From the IMG/VR virus record IMGVR_UViG_3300023170_002584, positions 1 to 64,000 of that record: a stretch of DNA of 64,000 nucleotides. One strand, written 5' to 3'. Made by a program: the position numbers and the translations under genes. The notes under the pieces are model-generated. The model ran no database searches, was not told the origin of the DNA, and was given only the letters and a program-made list of their open reading frames with translations. Shown one piece after another: positions 26,903-35,596 of the stretch (position 1 is its first letter; each line of letters opens with the position of its first letter). The stretch is from a virus.

Positions 26903-27253
26903 TTACCTCACACTATTTGCGAGTCTATACAGTTCAATACTATTTTTATCAAATTTAACAAATTTTCCAGATTTTGCAATTTTGTTATTTGATATTAAAT
27001 TGTAAGAGATATTCAGATTATCACCGTCGTTAATTATAGAAGATACAGTTTTTGTAGATAGTATAAAATGCAGGTAATTTTCATAAATAAATTTTGACAC
27101 AAACATCATGATTTGATTATCTAAATCTCCATCTTTTACTAGATTAAAATTTGGTATTTCACCGCTGTCATCTAATAAGATGCTAAAACCGTTTTTACTT
27201 TCTTCATCTAGACATATGATTCTAGTCAAAATATTTACAGAAAAGTTATCCAT
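26903..27253 (-). CDS. Unknown protein
   Basis: A 116-residue protein with alternating polar and hydrophobic strands (MDNFSVNILTRIICLDEES, KSGKFVKFDKNSIELYRLA). No recognised family. Its start overlaps the membrane protein gene upstream by eight bases. Confidence 0.7.
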   Translation of the reverse strand: MDNFSVNILTRIICLDEESKNGFSILLDDSGEIPNFNLVKDGDLDNQIMMFVSKFIYENYLHFILSTKTVSSIINDGDNLNISYNLISNNKIAKSGKFVKFDKNSIELYRLANSVR

Positions 27254-27425
27254 TTGATAGCATTTTGCCTATAGTGGCAAGTCCAGCACCGCATAGAACT
27301 ACAGCTAGTCCAGATTGCCAAGTCTCTAATGATGGTATTTCTACTATCTTGGTGAAAAATACTGGACTAAGAAATGCAACCATAACTACTCCAGTAATAT
27401 GTAATATTTTTGCGAATGCCTTCAT
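27246..27425 (-). CDS. Small two-segment membrane protein
   Basis: A 59-residue protein. Two hydrophobic segments (HITGVVMVAFLSPVFF; SGLAVVLCGAGLATIGKML) are separated by a short polar loop. I start at the ATG at 27425, which has GTGGAG in front; an in-frame GTG lies 12 bases upstream. Possibly a second holin-type or inner membrane protein. Confidence 0.7.
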   Translation of the reverse strand: MKAFAKILHITGVVMVAFLSPVFFTKIVEIPSLETWQSGLAVVLCGAGLATIGKMLSNG

Positions 27426-27426
27426 T

Positions 27427-28521
27427 TTAAACTCCACTCAATTTTAAAAGGTTATTGTGTATTGTATTTGCAGTTTCCCTCCATGTAAATTTTTGTGCAG
27501 ATTTAATTCCTGCTATATTTTCTCGTAAAGATCCATCTTTCCTTTTTTGATGAATATTACGCATATGTTCAACCATTTGGTCTACTTCACTACCGCCTAT
27601 CTTTCTCCATTGAAATTCACCATGAAACCATTTACCATCATTGGCAGGTTCATATCCAGAATCCATATGTATAAGTCGGCAGTTTTCTGTATTACAAAAT
27701 TCCGTATGTCCAGTAGCATGTGAAATAATAACGTGTCTGCCACATGCCAGCAATTCTAAAGCCTCTAAATTCCACCCCTCTGCTCTTGATGGAAATATAC
27801 CGCAATGTATCTGTGACATGATACTATACACCATGGCCTGAGTTTGCTGACGAGGCACGAATATGATCTTATCACCTAGTTTTGTGTTCTTAAAGCTATT
27901 TATCCATGCCTGAGTCTCTTCTGGTTTCAAGAATGGATTACTTGCCATCATTACAAGAAGAACATCATCATCTTTTTCAAATGCCTTATTGAATACTTCG
28001 GGAAGTATATCGTGTCCCTTACGTGCTTCAAACTTGCCAAAGTTTCCAAATATTGTTTTTCCATTATCTGGCAATGGACAAGGCTTAAAAATATTATCAT
28101 CATATCCTAAACGAACAACATGAGTATGTCCAACTTTTTTTGGAACATTGTCATGAATTACGTTCTTAGCCCAATCAGAGCAGACAAACAACTCATCTGG
28201 GTTGTTTAGGGAATGCAGTTCTCTATGATTAAATTCCTCCAATTCAAATATCGGCATTGCCACTCTAAGACCTTTACCATAAAATGATCTAAGATCAAAT
28301 TGATGCCATATTTTTAAACATGGAGCGTCGTAAAAAAAATCCCAACGACCTAATACATCCTGTATATGAGGACGTAATAGATCGTCAGGATTTGGTTGGT
28401 GATGATCTAATATTGGAATGTATCTTAAATCATAATTAAGATTAAGAAGTTCCTTTAGAATGTATGATGATACGTATCCATAAGAAGTAGTATTAATAGG
28501 AGCATTAAGATTCAGTTTCAT
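27427..28521 (-). CDS. GT4-type glycosyltransferase
   Basis: A 364-residue GT-B glycosyltransferase. The N-terminal half is unusual but has FVCSDWAKNVI, matching SDWAKNVLEE in the enzyme at 1103-2743. The C-terminal half has GNFGKFEARKGHDILPEVF and the donor-site patch SRAEGWNLEALELLACGRHV with E-x7-E. It should transfer a sugar onto a surface glycan or virion protein. It is away from the other glycosyltransferase groups. Confidence 0.88.
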   Translation of the reverse strand: MKLNLNAPINTTSYGYVSSYILKELLNLNYDLRYIPILDHHQPNPDDLLRPHIQDVLGRWDFFYDAPCLKIWHQFDLRSFYGKGLRVAMPIFELEEFNHRELHSLNNPDELFVCSDWAKNVIHDNVPKKVGHTHVVRLGYDDNIFKPCPLPDNGKTIFGNFGKFEARKGHDILPEVFNKAFEKDDDVLLVMMASNPFLKPEETQAWINSFKNTKLGDKIIFVPRQQTQAMVYSIMSQIHCGIFPSRAEGWNLEALELLACGRHVIISHATGHTEFCNTENCRLIHMDSGYEPANDGKWFHGEFQWRKIGGSEVDQMVEHMRNIHQKRKDGSLRENIAGIKSAQKFTWRETANTIHNNLLKLSGV

Positions 28522-28699
28522 TCAATTGGTCTTTTCTGAATGGTGCTAGTTTTGGTTCACTAGCTTTTTTAAGCTGTTCCAACTCTTTTTCAAGTTTTCT
28601 TTCTTCTCGCAGGAGTGTTCTCTTTTTGAGAAGTTTTCGCTTAACTCTTGTCTTACGAGCCTGCTCCTTCTGTACTCTTCTTTTTTCCTTACTCATCAT
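28505..28699 (-). CDS. Small highly basic helical protein
   Basis: A 64-residue protein made almost wholly of Lys, Arg, Glu and Leu (ARKTRVKRKLLKKRTLLREE), a likely single helix able to bind nucleic acid. No family assigned. GAGGAAG precedes a double ATG. It overlaps the glycosyltransferase start by 17 bases. Confidence 0.65.
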   Translation of the reverse strand: MMSKEKRRVQKEQARKTRVKRKLLKKRTLLREERKLEKELEQLKKASEPKLAPFRKDQLNETES

Positions 28700-28925
28700 C
28701 TTCCTCTTGGGTCTTAACGTATATTACTTCATCTGCTCTTAGAAGTATTACTTCCCGTCCAATATCAGTATCACTAATAACCTCTATACAATTATCACTA
28801 AGTTCACCAGAAAAAACATCGTAGATTTGATCTACTAGCAATGTTGAAGCGTCTTTTTTAAGGAAGACGGTTATATCCTGATTATTTCTTAGATGTATTG
28901 TAATCCTTCGTTTTTCACCTGACAT
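28689..28925 (-). CDS. Unknown small protein
   Basis: A 78-residue protein, beta-rich in pattern (RITIHLRNNQDITVFLKKD, EVILLRADEVIYVKTQ), which could be a small barrel. It starts at the ATG at 28925, sharing a base with the SSB stop (TGATG), so it is coupled to ssb. Confidence 0.68.
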   Translation of the reverse strand: MSGEKRRITIHLRNNQDITVFLKKDASTLLVDQIYDVFSGELSDNCIEVISDTDIGREVILLRADEVIYVKTQEEDDE

Positions 28926-29263
28926 CAAAAGCTACTTTCTTGAGAAGCCCTCTTTGCTATCTTGAATAAGTTGTTAGCATACACAACGGCCTCTCGACGT
29001 TCATTTCCATTCTTATCAGTAAATTCATCTACTGATAATCGACCAACAACTGCGATCTTGTCGCCCTTCTCTGGGGAGAAGTATTCAAAATCTCTGTATG
29101 CAAAGCCAAATAGTTTTACGTCAATAAACAACGTATCTTCTTTGTCTCCGCGTTTTGTATTAGCTGCCATTCTGATCTTAGCGTGTTTTCCATTTTCAGA
29201 TTCATAGATATCTGGATCACGCACTAAGTTACCTACAAGTTTGATTTCATTGTTTAGTGACAT
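28925..29263 (-). CDS. ssb: Single-stranded DNA-binding protein
   Basis: A 112-residue SSB. The fold signature is clear: NEIKLVGNLVRDPDIYESEN, KHAKIRMAANTKRGDKEDTL, FIDVKLFGF, then KGDKIAVVGRLSVDEFTDKN. It matches the bacterial OB fold (GNLxxDPE, FxxVxxFGK, G..v.v.G.L). The acidic DDDIPF-type tail is absent; it ends SQESSF, which keeps only the terminal Phe. I start at the ATG at 29263 after GAGGTG; another ATG lies 12 bases upstream. Confidence 0.88.
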   Translation of the reverse strand: MSLNNEIKLVGNLVRDPDIYESENGKHAKIRMAANTKRGDKEDTLFIDVKLFGFAYRDFEYFSPEKGDKIAVVGRLSVDEFTDKNGNERREAVVYANNLFKIAKRASQESSF

Positions 29264-29291
29264 AACACACCTCATTATAGTCTAAGTAATA

Positions 29292-29324
29292 GAAAAGATC
29301 CAGTTTTTTACTGTGAGAAACTGG
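29292..29324 (-). terminator. Weak terminator-like hairpin
   Basis: Minus strand CCAGTTT pairs with AAACTGG across an 11-base loop and is followed by ATCTTTTC. It lies after the gene at 29341-29661 and before ssb. Confidence 0.45.
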
Positions 29325-29340
29325 AAAAACTCACCATTCA

Positions 29341-29661
29341 TCAAAAGATTGTTTCTAGCATCTTGCCACGAACAATCTGAGCGTGACCTCGATTAGATCC
29401 AGAATACACAGCCATTGCTAGTTGAGGCGTAATGCCAATAGCTCTAGCTGCACGTTCTGTGCCACGCTTTGTATTCTCAAAATAGCCGCTGCCAAGACTG
29501 CCTGCTACGGCAGTAACTGGATTAAAGGTCTTGCCTTTGTGTTGGCCTCGTCTAGCAACTCCGACAATTTTGTTTTCAACATATTCCCAAGAATACGCAG
29601 ATGAAACACGAGTCAGAGTTTCTAAGAATACTGTCTGGGTCATAACTGTCTTGCTTGCCAT
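29341..29661 (-). CDS. Unknown small basic protein at the start of the left operon
   Basis: A 106-residue protein with a strong AAGGAG site seven bases before the ATG at 29661 (MASKTVMTQTVFLETLTRVS). It is rich in Gly, Ala, Arg and Thr (GVARRGQHKGKTFNPVTAVA), and no family is recognised. As first gene leftward of the divergent region, with an excellent ribosome site and possible terminator behind it, it may be an early, highly expressed gene. Confidence 0.78.
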   Translation of the reverse strand: MASKTVMTQTVFLETLTRVSSAYSWEYVENKIVGVARRGQHKGKTFNPVTAVAGSLGSGYFENTKRGTERAARAIGITPQLAMAVYSGSNRGHAQIVRGKMLETIF

Positions 29662-30092
29662 AGTAAGTCTCCTTGAAAAAAATCCTAACAAACAGTTTAC
29701 AGTATTATACCGAGTTCCGACCGAAAGCTCACCGATTTTTCTTGATTTTCCCTGAAGTTCAGAAAAGTATCGTCTTTTTCAATGTTGCTTGGCTATAATC
29801 TACTGGCTGGTTGTTGATTTCCAGCTTACAGTCCTGTTGACAAACAAAAATCATCAGCTTGTGAGGCGTAGGCGAAATAATATCAGCTAAAGAACCTCCA
29901 ACTGCACAGATATCCAATGGTTGCGAGCAGTCGCGTAATGATCTGTGTAACCCCCACAAGTTTATTTTTCAGAAGAAATTTTTATTTCTTTCTGAGCTTT
30001 ATTATTTTTACATATTTAGTTTTAAGTTTCAATTGTAGAGTTTACTACTTTACATGCTTATAGATAAGAAGTTCAGGTAAAAAGGAAAAAGT
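29662..30092. promoter_or_regulatory. Divergent intergenic control region
   Basis: About 430 bases separate the leftward and rightward blocks, the largest gap in the window. It holds a minus-strand TATAAT at 29704-29709, about 43 bases before the gene at 29661 but without a good -35; a hairpin at 29969-29995 (TCAGAAGAAAT with ATTTCTTTCTGA); an AT-rich stretch at 29960-30060; and a minus-strand open frame of 66 codons at 29759-29959 without ATG or ribosome site. It could hold promoters for both blocks, an operator, or a replication origin. I see no clear iteron repeats. Confidence 0.55.
30033..30065 (+). promoter_or_regulatory. Weak candidate promoter of the sugar operon
   Basis: TTGTAG at 30033 and TTATAGAT at 30058 lie in front of the first gene of the rightward operon. 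The 19-base spacing is long, so the match is poor; the -10-like element is the better part. Confidence 0.3.
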
Positions 30093-30446
30093 ATGAAGAT
30101 TTCACAAAGAGCATACGAAGTAGAAAAGCGTTGGGGTAAAGAAGTTTGGTTTGCCAACAACGAAGAAAAGGATTACTGTGGTAAAGTTCTCTATATTAAT
30201 CCCGGAGAAAAATTAAGTCTTCACTTTCATGTTATCAAGGAAGAACATCTCTTTCTTTTACATGGAGATTGTAGTGTGACTTACCTAACACAAAAAGGTA
30301 ATGAAGTAAGATTTGACATGAACGAAGGAGAAGCGTTACACATTAAGCCCGGATTTGTTCATAGATTTTCAACTGTTAATGGGTGTACATTGCTTGAAGC
30401 TAGTACTTTCCATCGGGATAGTGATAGCTACAGGGTGCAACGGTGA
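30093..30446 (+). CDS. Cupin protein, mannose-6-phosphate isomerase-like
   Basis: A 117-residue single-domain cupin. The pattern KRWGKEVWF, then YINPGEKLSLHFHVIKEEHL, LLHGDCSVTYL and KPGFVHRF matches the C-terminal cupin of type II phosphomannose isomerase/GDP-mannose pyrophosphorylase, with metal ligands in HFH, the following Glu and the late His. It may isomerise or epimerise a sugar phosphate. First gene of the rightward operon, with AAGGAAAAAGT before the start. Confidence 0.85.
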   Translation: MKISQRAYEVEKRWGKEVWFANNEEKDYCGKVLYINPGEKLSLHFHVIKEEHLFLLHGDCSVTYLTQKGNEVRFDMNEGEALHIKPGFVHRFSTVNGCTLLEASTFHRDSDSYRVQR

Positions 30447-31300
30447 AAGTCTTATTAATATCAGATTTTGGAGTCCATCACACATCCGGTGGGGCACAAA
30501 GAAGTAATCAGATAATTATTGACAAAGGTGCTTCAAGAGGTCATTATGTGAATTGTTTTCACTATGATTCACACGCCTCTGTTCTACAACAAGATTATGA
30601 CGTTGTAATTTCTTCTAATCTTGAGGCAATTTCATCTAGATATCCACAATTAGTTCAAAATATCCCAAATTTAGACAATCATGTTAGACTTGAACATGAC
30701 TCAAATTTGTACTGGCCAAATGACTTTAGGAAACATTTTTGGGGATCATGTAAGATATCCTTTTTCTTGACAGAGTTTCATCATCAATTTTTTGTAGATA
30801 TGTACGGAGATATATTTCCAAACGTCAAGATAGTTCCCGACCCGATTGATGCGTCATTTAAAGATTTGGGTAAAGAAAGAAAAGACAAAATTGGATATGT
30901 TGGATTTATGCACCCCCTAAAGGGAACTGATAATTTTATCAAGTACGCTGATGATAATAAGGACAAGAATTTTGTTGTCGCGGGTTGGGGTAGCGAAGAC
31001 TATCTTAACCAGATAAACCAACGTAAAAACATTGAATTCCTTGGAAAGTTAAGCCATAATGATATGCTGGAGTTCTATAATGGGATAGATTCTTTGTATT
31101 ATAACCCAATTTGCAATGAGCCTTTTTGTCGGGCTGTTGGTGAGGCACTAATGTGCGGCACTAAAATAATTGGAGGTTCCGATAGAATTGGTTCATTAAA
31201 GATGTATCAATCAGACCCTCTATTCAGAGAAAAATGTATTGATGCTGCCGATGACTTTTGGGGAATTATAGAAAATGATTTCAATACTTTGTCCAACTAG
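30443..31300 (+). CDS. GT4-type glycosyltransferase
   Basis: A 285-residue GT-B enzyme with GTG start, overlapping the cupin stop by four bases. The N-terminus has KVLLISDFGVHHTSGGAQR, the Gly-rich loop of the family. The donor half has KIGYVGFMHPLKGTDNFI, LEFYNGIDSLYYNP and CRAVGEALMCGTKIIGG, where E-x7-E is reduced to the second Glu region. It is short for GT4, so the acceptor domain is compact. Confidence 0.85.
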   Translation: MKVLLISDFGVHHTSGGAQRSNQIIIDKGASRGHYVNCFHYDSHASVLQQDYDVVISSNLEAISSRYPQLVQNIPNLDNHVRLEHDSNLYWPNDFRKHFWGSCKISFFLTEFHHQFFVDMYGDIFPNVKIVPDPIDASFKDLGKERKDKIGYVGFMHPLKGTDNFIKYADDNKDKNFVVAGWGSEDYLNQINQRKNIEFLGKLSHNDMLEFYNGIDSLYYNPICNEPFCRAVGEALMCGTKIIGGSDRIGSLKMYQSDPLFREKCIDAADDFWGIIENDFNTLSN

Positions 31301-31970
31301 AAACAGAACAGCCGGTCTAAGTCGAATGTGGCAGTCCGCCTTGGATACCGCAGACAATCCAGATTGTTTGGAGTTGGTTATATACGTCGATCATGATGAT
31401 GAGGCAACTCATAAGTTTCTTGAATCTAACCTGCCCGAAGCATTAGTTATTATATCAAATCCGGATAAACCTGAAATATATAGCAATTTACATAATATAT
31501 GTTGCAATGGATGTACTCATGACATATTGATGGGTTGTGCTGACGATGTTATTTTTAGAACGAATGGTTGGGATACAGCAGTTATTGAGGAGTTTAACAA
31601 GCTAGACGACAAAATAGGATTTGTTTATCCTAATGATGGACATCATGGTGAAAATCTAGGAACTCACGGCTTCTTTCATAAGAACTGGTTTAATACTCTA
31701 GGATATATTTCACCACCTATATTTAATGTTGATTATTCCGATAATTATGTAATGAATGTAGCTAAGGGTGTAGAAAGATGTATCTATCTTCCCAATATTC
31801 TAATCGAACATATGCATTGGACATTTGGTAAAAGTGATTTTGATGTAACGGCAAAAGAGGGTCATGCTAGAAGATTATCTACCAATAACGCTAATATATT
31901 CAGGCAGTCACATCAAATGCAGTTAGATGACATTCAAAAACTCAAGGACTTTATGAATGAAAAAATATAA
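31275..31970 (+). CDS. GT-A type glycosyltransferase-like protein
   Basis: A 231-residue protein. ISILCPTRNRTAGLSRMWQS is the GT2/GT-A opening, and GCADDVIFRTNGWD carries the DxD-like acidic pair at about 90. It ends in HMHWTFGKSDFD with a His that could hold metal. It would add one sugar to a growing glycan. It overlaps both neighbours by about 14-26 bases. Confidence 0.8.
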   Translation: MISILCPTRNRTAGLSRMWQSALDTADNPDCLELVIYVDHDDEATHKFLESNLPEALVIISNPDKPEIYSNLHNICCNGCTHDILMGCADDVIFRTNGWDTAVIEEFNKLDDKIGFVYPNDGHHGENLGTHGFFHKNWFNTLGYISPPIFNVDYSDNYVMNVAKGVERCIYLPNILIEHMHWTFGKSDFDVTAKEGHARRLSTNNANIFRQSHQMQLDDIQKLKDFMNEKI

Positions 31971-32871
31971 GATATTTATATATGACGATGCTAAGCCACA
32001 TGCTCATGATCAAGACCCAGTGTATGAAAACACTGTACCATTAAGCAATATAGGGATAAAAAAGCATTTTGATGTAACAACCTGTCCAGACAATGCAGAC
32101 ATATTTTATATGGGTCAATTTTCTGAAGGGCAAATTCCAAAATTTAATCAGTATAAATTTTTGCAAAAATATCCAAATAAACATGTTTGTGATATAGAAG
32201 GAGATTGGCTTAATAAAGACTTAGCTCCTGAAGATATTAAAAAAAGTATTTTTACGATCAATGGTCTAAAAGATGCTTACAAACCTCATTTAGATAGGAT
32301 GTTTATAAGACCAACCTTTTCTAAAAATCTCATGAATTTGTTAAAGAAAAAAACTACTAACGATGTAAATTATAACAAAAAATTCTCTTTCATAGGATTG
32401 AACGATCCATTCAATATAAGACTATCTTTAAAAAGTGTATTAGAAAAAAGATTTCCAAATCATACAAATATTACATTAAATAACAGATGGTTAGGATCAT
32501 CAAATGATAAAACACATCACAGAATATTTAACGAAACTATATTATCTGGAACATTTTCATTATGTCCTCGCGGTTCAGGTGTTGACTCAGTTAGATTTTT
32601 AGAATCTTGTTTTCATGGCAGGATACCAATAGTTGTGTCCGACAACGTCTGTTTTGGTTATGAGTTTCCTAAAAAGTTTTATTTTCAGTATGATTTTAAA
32701 CAAAACCATGAAATCTTTTTTGACTCTATAATGAATATGACTAATGATGAAATAAAAGAATACTCGAATAATGCTAGAGAATTTTTTAATACATATGTAA
32801 GAAATTACTTTTATGATCCGACTCAAATGTTTTTAGACTGGTTTAAAAGATATGAAAAAAATACTAGATAA
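31957..32871 (+). CDS. Exostosin-like (GT47) glycosyltransferase
   Basis: A 304-residue protein of the exostosin type. The key patch is SLCPRGSGVDSVRFLESCFH followed by GRIPIVVSD, the conserved donor-binding block of exostosin/GT47. Upstream is FSFIGLNDPFNIRLSL. Exostosin-like enzymes are known from eukaryotes and also from giant viruses and some bacteria. Strongly AT-rich coding, more than the enzymes at 35-40 kb. Confidence 0.83.
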   Translation: MKKYKIFIYDDAKPHAHDQDPVYENTVPLSNIGIKKHFDVTTCPDNADIFYMGQFSEGQIPKFNQYKFLQKYPNKHVCDIEGDWLNKDLAPEDIKKSIFTINGLKDAYKPHLDRMFIRPTFSKNLMNLLKKKTTNDVNYNKKFSFIGLNDPFNIRLSLKSVLEKRFPNHTNITLNNRWLGSSNDKTHHRIFNETILSGTFSLCPRGSGVDSVRFLESCFHGRIPIVVSDNVCFGYEFPKKFYFQYDFKQNHEIFFDSIMNMTNDEIKEYSNNAREFFNTYVRNYFYDPTQMFLDWFKRYEKNTR

Positions 32872-33466
32872 TGCGATTGTCGATCAGTCATCATCTAAAC
32901 TAATAGATGGAGGAAGGAAGAATAACGATGATTTGACTGGACATTATATTAGAAATATAGTAAATAATATATGTTCAAACAAAGGTATAAAGTATCTTGA
33001 GATAGGTTTATATCGTGGCGGGATTTTTTCATCAGCTTTATTTCAAAACAATATTCGTGCAGTGGGTATAGATGATTGGTCACAAAACTGGCATAATGGT
33101 GAATCTAAATTAGCATTTTGGTCTAGGATAGGACCGATTATTGAAACCAATGATGTAAAAATTATCGACAGTGACTGCTGGGTAGAAAACTTACTTGGTG
33201 ATGAAAAATTTAATGTATACACCTTTGATGGACCTCACGGTTGGCAGGATCAATACAATGCTCTAACAAAGTATATACATAACATGGAAGACCAGTTTAT
33301 ATACATAGTCGATGATTATGATAAAGAAAAGTCACCAGAAGTTATTGATGCTGTACAATCATCTATAGTAGACTTAAAATTAAACATCTTGTGTGAATAC
33401 ACCATGCCCGCAGGGGATGGATATCATGAAGGTATTTACTTTTCCTGTTTGGAGAAAACAAAGTGA
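32852..33466 (+). CDS. Class I methyltransferase-like protein
   Basis: A 204-residue protein with the SAM-binding motif YLEIGLYRGGIFSSAL (ExGxxxG) at about 50, an acidic loop GIDDW and a later TFDGPHGW. It looks like the class I fold of O-methyltransferases that act on sugars. Predicted to methylate a glycan; substrate unknown. It overlaps the exostosin gene by 20 bases. Confidence 0.72.
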   Translation: MKKILDNAIVDQSSSKLIDGGRKNNDDLTGHYIRNIVNNICSNKGIKYLEIGLYRGGIFSSALFQNNIRAVGIDDWSQNWHNGESKLAFWSRIGPIIETNDVKIIDSDCWVENLLGDEKFNVYTFDGPHGWQDQYNALTKYIHNMEDQFIYIVDDYDKEKSPEVIDAVQSSIVDLKLNILCEYTMPAGDGYHEGIYFSCLEKTK

Positions 33467-34383
33467 ATAAAATATTAACCGTATATAACACCTGTGGTAT
33501 AAATCAAGATCGTACAGAATGGTATTCCAGATGTATAGAAAGTATATTTAATCAAGATTATGAAACGGACATAGTAGTATCTTCATGTATGAATTCACGA
33601 CCATGTCTTGAAACATTAAAAAGTAGATTTGGAGAATCACTAGGAATAATACATTATCCAGAAAGATACATTGTAAATGTAACTTTTAATAAGACGGTAT
33701 TAATAAAAGATTTAGACAACAAATATGATGGATTTTTCTTTTTAGACTCCGGGGTGGAACTTACAGATAAAACATCTTTGAGTCAGATGCAAGAACGTAT
33801 GTCTACAAACTCAATGGTTTCTCTACAAGTAGATATAGATACTGGGTTTGAACCTCTTGGCTTTAAACAAAACTCTAGTACGGCTCAGATTGTAAATCAA
33901 GATTTTAAGATTCCTTTAGGTAAAGGAATAAATTTACATTCACAAATTTTTAGTCGTGATATACTTGATACCTTTGGCTTGATAATACCAGATGTTTTTG
34001 CTGCGTATTGTACAGAAAGTACATTTTCATTTTTAAATGCATGTGTCGAAAAAGAATGGGTAATTGTCAAGGATGTAATGGCACACCATAATAAAGCGGT
34101 TGATGGACCTTCATCTAGCCAACCTCATTTCTCACCTGTTTACAGAAACCCTTGGAATAATTTACTATATAATAGAAATGCCTTGGATTTTATAACAGAT
34201 GCAAATTGTATTTCTTGCGGTTTGGGTTATGAAGAATGTGGAAATATAATGGTGCATAATCAAGACGCTTACGATAAAGGTAAGCCAAAATACAAGCAGG
34301 AATTGATTGATAATATAAAGAAATATTTTTACTCAAATAAAACAGAGTTAGATTACAATGATATAAATTATGAGTCTATATAG
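33463..34383 (+). CDS. GT-A type glycosyltransferase-like protein
   Basis: A 306-residue protein with GTG start overlapping the previous stop by four bases. It opens with KILTVYNTCGINQDRTEWYS and IESIFNQDY, the GT2 style, and has FFFLDSGVELTD as the acidic donor site. The C-terminal part has a Cys pair (CISCGLGYEECG). A diverged glycosyltransferase; donor unknown. Confidence 0.7.
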   Translation: MNKILTVYNTCGINQDRTEWYSRCIESIFNQDYETDIVVSSCMNSRPCLETLKSRFGESLGIIHYPERYIVNVTFNKTVLIKDLDNKYDGFFFLDSGVELTDKTSLSQMQERMSTNSMVSLQVDIDTGFEPLGFKQNSSTAQIVNQDFKIPLGKGINLHSQIFSRDILDTFGLIIPDVFAAYCTESTFSFLNACVEKEWVIVKDVMAHHNKAVDGPSSSQPHFSPVYRNPWNNLLYNRNALDFITDANCISCGLGYEECGNIMVHNQDAYDKGKPKYKQELIDNIKKYFYSNKTELDYNDINYESI

Positions 34384-34415
34384 CACCAACTTCACGATTA
34401 AAAAAGAGATATAAT

Positions 34416-35069
34416 ATGTTATCTGTAATAATTGTTAGTAGAGATAGGCATGATAGCTTTGATAGATGCCTCACTTCTATAAAGGAATATTTGACAGATG
34501 TTGAAATTTGCGTAGGATATGATTCAGATGATGATAATACTAAAAAAATAGCACTATCTCATAATGCAAATATCTTTGAATTCTCAAGACAAAAGAATAG
34601 ACATTCAGGATACATAAATCCGATAGCAAAAGAATGTAATGGAGATTTTATACTATCATTAAATGATGATGTAGAAGTTGTAGATGCTGGTGATTATCAA
34701 AGTCTTTTACTCAAACATAAACACAAGTTATTTTATGGAATATGTAGTGAAAATTGGGCTATTGGAAATGCTAAAGCTGACTGGGAAGATCATTTAAAAC
34801 ATAGGTTTGCTTGTTACCCTTTAATAAGTAGAATTCTTTTTAATGCTTTAGGTTTTTATATGCCTTCGGAAGTATCTGGTCCGGGTGCTGATATAGCTTT
34901 TTCAAAAATCATATTCAACTCCAACCTAGCTGAGTATGAAGATGTTCCAATATCTATATTTGACTATGGAATGTCTTGTAGCCAAGTAGGCCATTATAAT
35001 AGATATGATAATAGATGTTTGAATCGTGATATAATGAAGATAAATGAATTTATTAATAATATATCTTAG
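34416..35069 (+). CDS. GT2-type glycosyltransferase
   Basis: A 217-residue protein. The GT2 start LSVIIVSRDRHDSFDRCLTS, the acidic segment GYDSDDDN and the metal-binding LSLNDDVEVV are clear. Small and single domain. 32 bases separate it from the previous gene, the largest gap so far in this operon. Confidence 0.85.
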   Translation: MLSVIIVSRDRHDSFDRCLTSIKEYLTDVEICVGYDSDDDNTKKIALSHNANIFEFSRQKNRHSGYINPIAKECNGDFILSLNDDVEVVDAGDYQSLLLKHKHKLFYGICSENWAIGNAKADWEDHLKHRFACYPLISRILFNALGFYMPSEVSGPGADIAFSKIIFNSNLAEYEDVPISIFDYGMSCSQVGHYNRYDNRCLNRDIMKINEFINNIS

Positions 35070-35095
35070 CTCTAATAACAAGCTTGGAGTTTACA

Positions 35096-35596
35096 ATGTC
35101 AACAAAAATAATAACAGAAATCAAACACATAGACAATAGAGGTTCTCTTTACACCACATTTGCAGATTACGATTATGATATTCAGTTTGTTCAAGATAAA
35201 ATATCTCAATCTAGATACGGAACAATTCGTGGATTTCATGGAGATGATAAAACCTATAAATTAGTTACCTGTATTTACGGAATAATGCAGTTTGTGACTT
35301 TTGATATAGAAACAGAAAAAACCACCCGGTATTTACTGGATGCCAATAATAAAGAAGTTGATTCTATTCTTGTTGAACCCGGACAGTTAAATGCTCATCA
35401 ATGTCTATCAGATCAATGTATAATGAGCTATAAATGGAGTGAGTATTATACTTCTCCAAAAGATCAATGGACTGTAAAATACGATGATCCAACTATAGAT
35501 GCTGAATGGTGTGATACTAACTATGTGATTTTGTCTCATAGAGATGCTACGGCACGAGACTTTTTGTCGCAAAAAGAAGAAGGTATATTCTCATGA
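35096..35596 (+). CDS. RmlC-like cupin, dTDP-sugar 3,5-epimerase family
   Basis: A 166-residue cupin. GTIRGFHGDDKTYKLVTCIY matches RGLHYQ...KLV of RmlC, with the catalytic His, and KDQWTVKYDDPTIDAEW matches the C-terminal nDP.i...W block. It should epimerise a nucleotide 4-keto sugar. I start at the ATG at 35096, placed after GGAG; a TTG 12 bases upstream is in frame. Confidence 0.83.
   Translation: MSTKIITEIKHIDNRGSLYTTFADYDYDIQFVQDKISQSRYGTIRGFHGDDKTYKLVTCIYGIMQFVTFDIETEKTTRYLLDANNKEVDSILVEPGQLNAHQCLSDQCIMSYKWSEYYTSPKDQWTVKYDDPTIDAEWCDTNYVILSHRDATARDFLSQKEEGIFS

Noticed and set aside
29759-29959. Open frame of 66 codons, minus strand
   Set aside because: It starts with TTG, has no ribosome site, and lies in the divergent control region; it may be a gene remnant at most.
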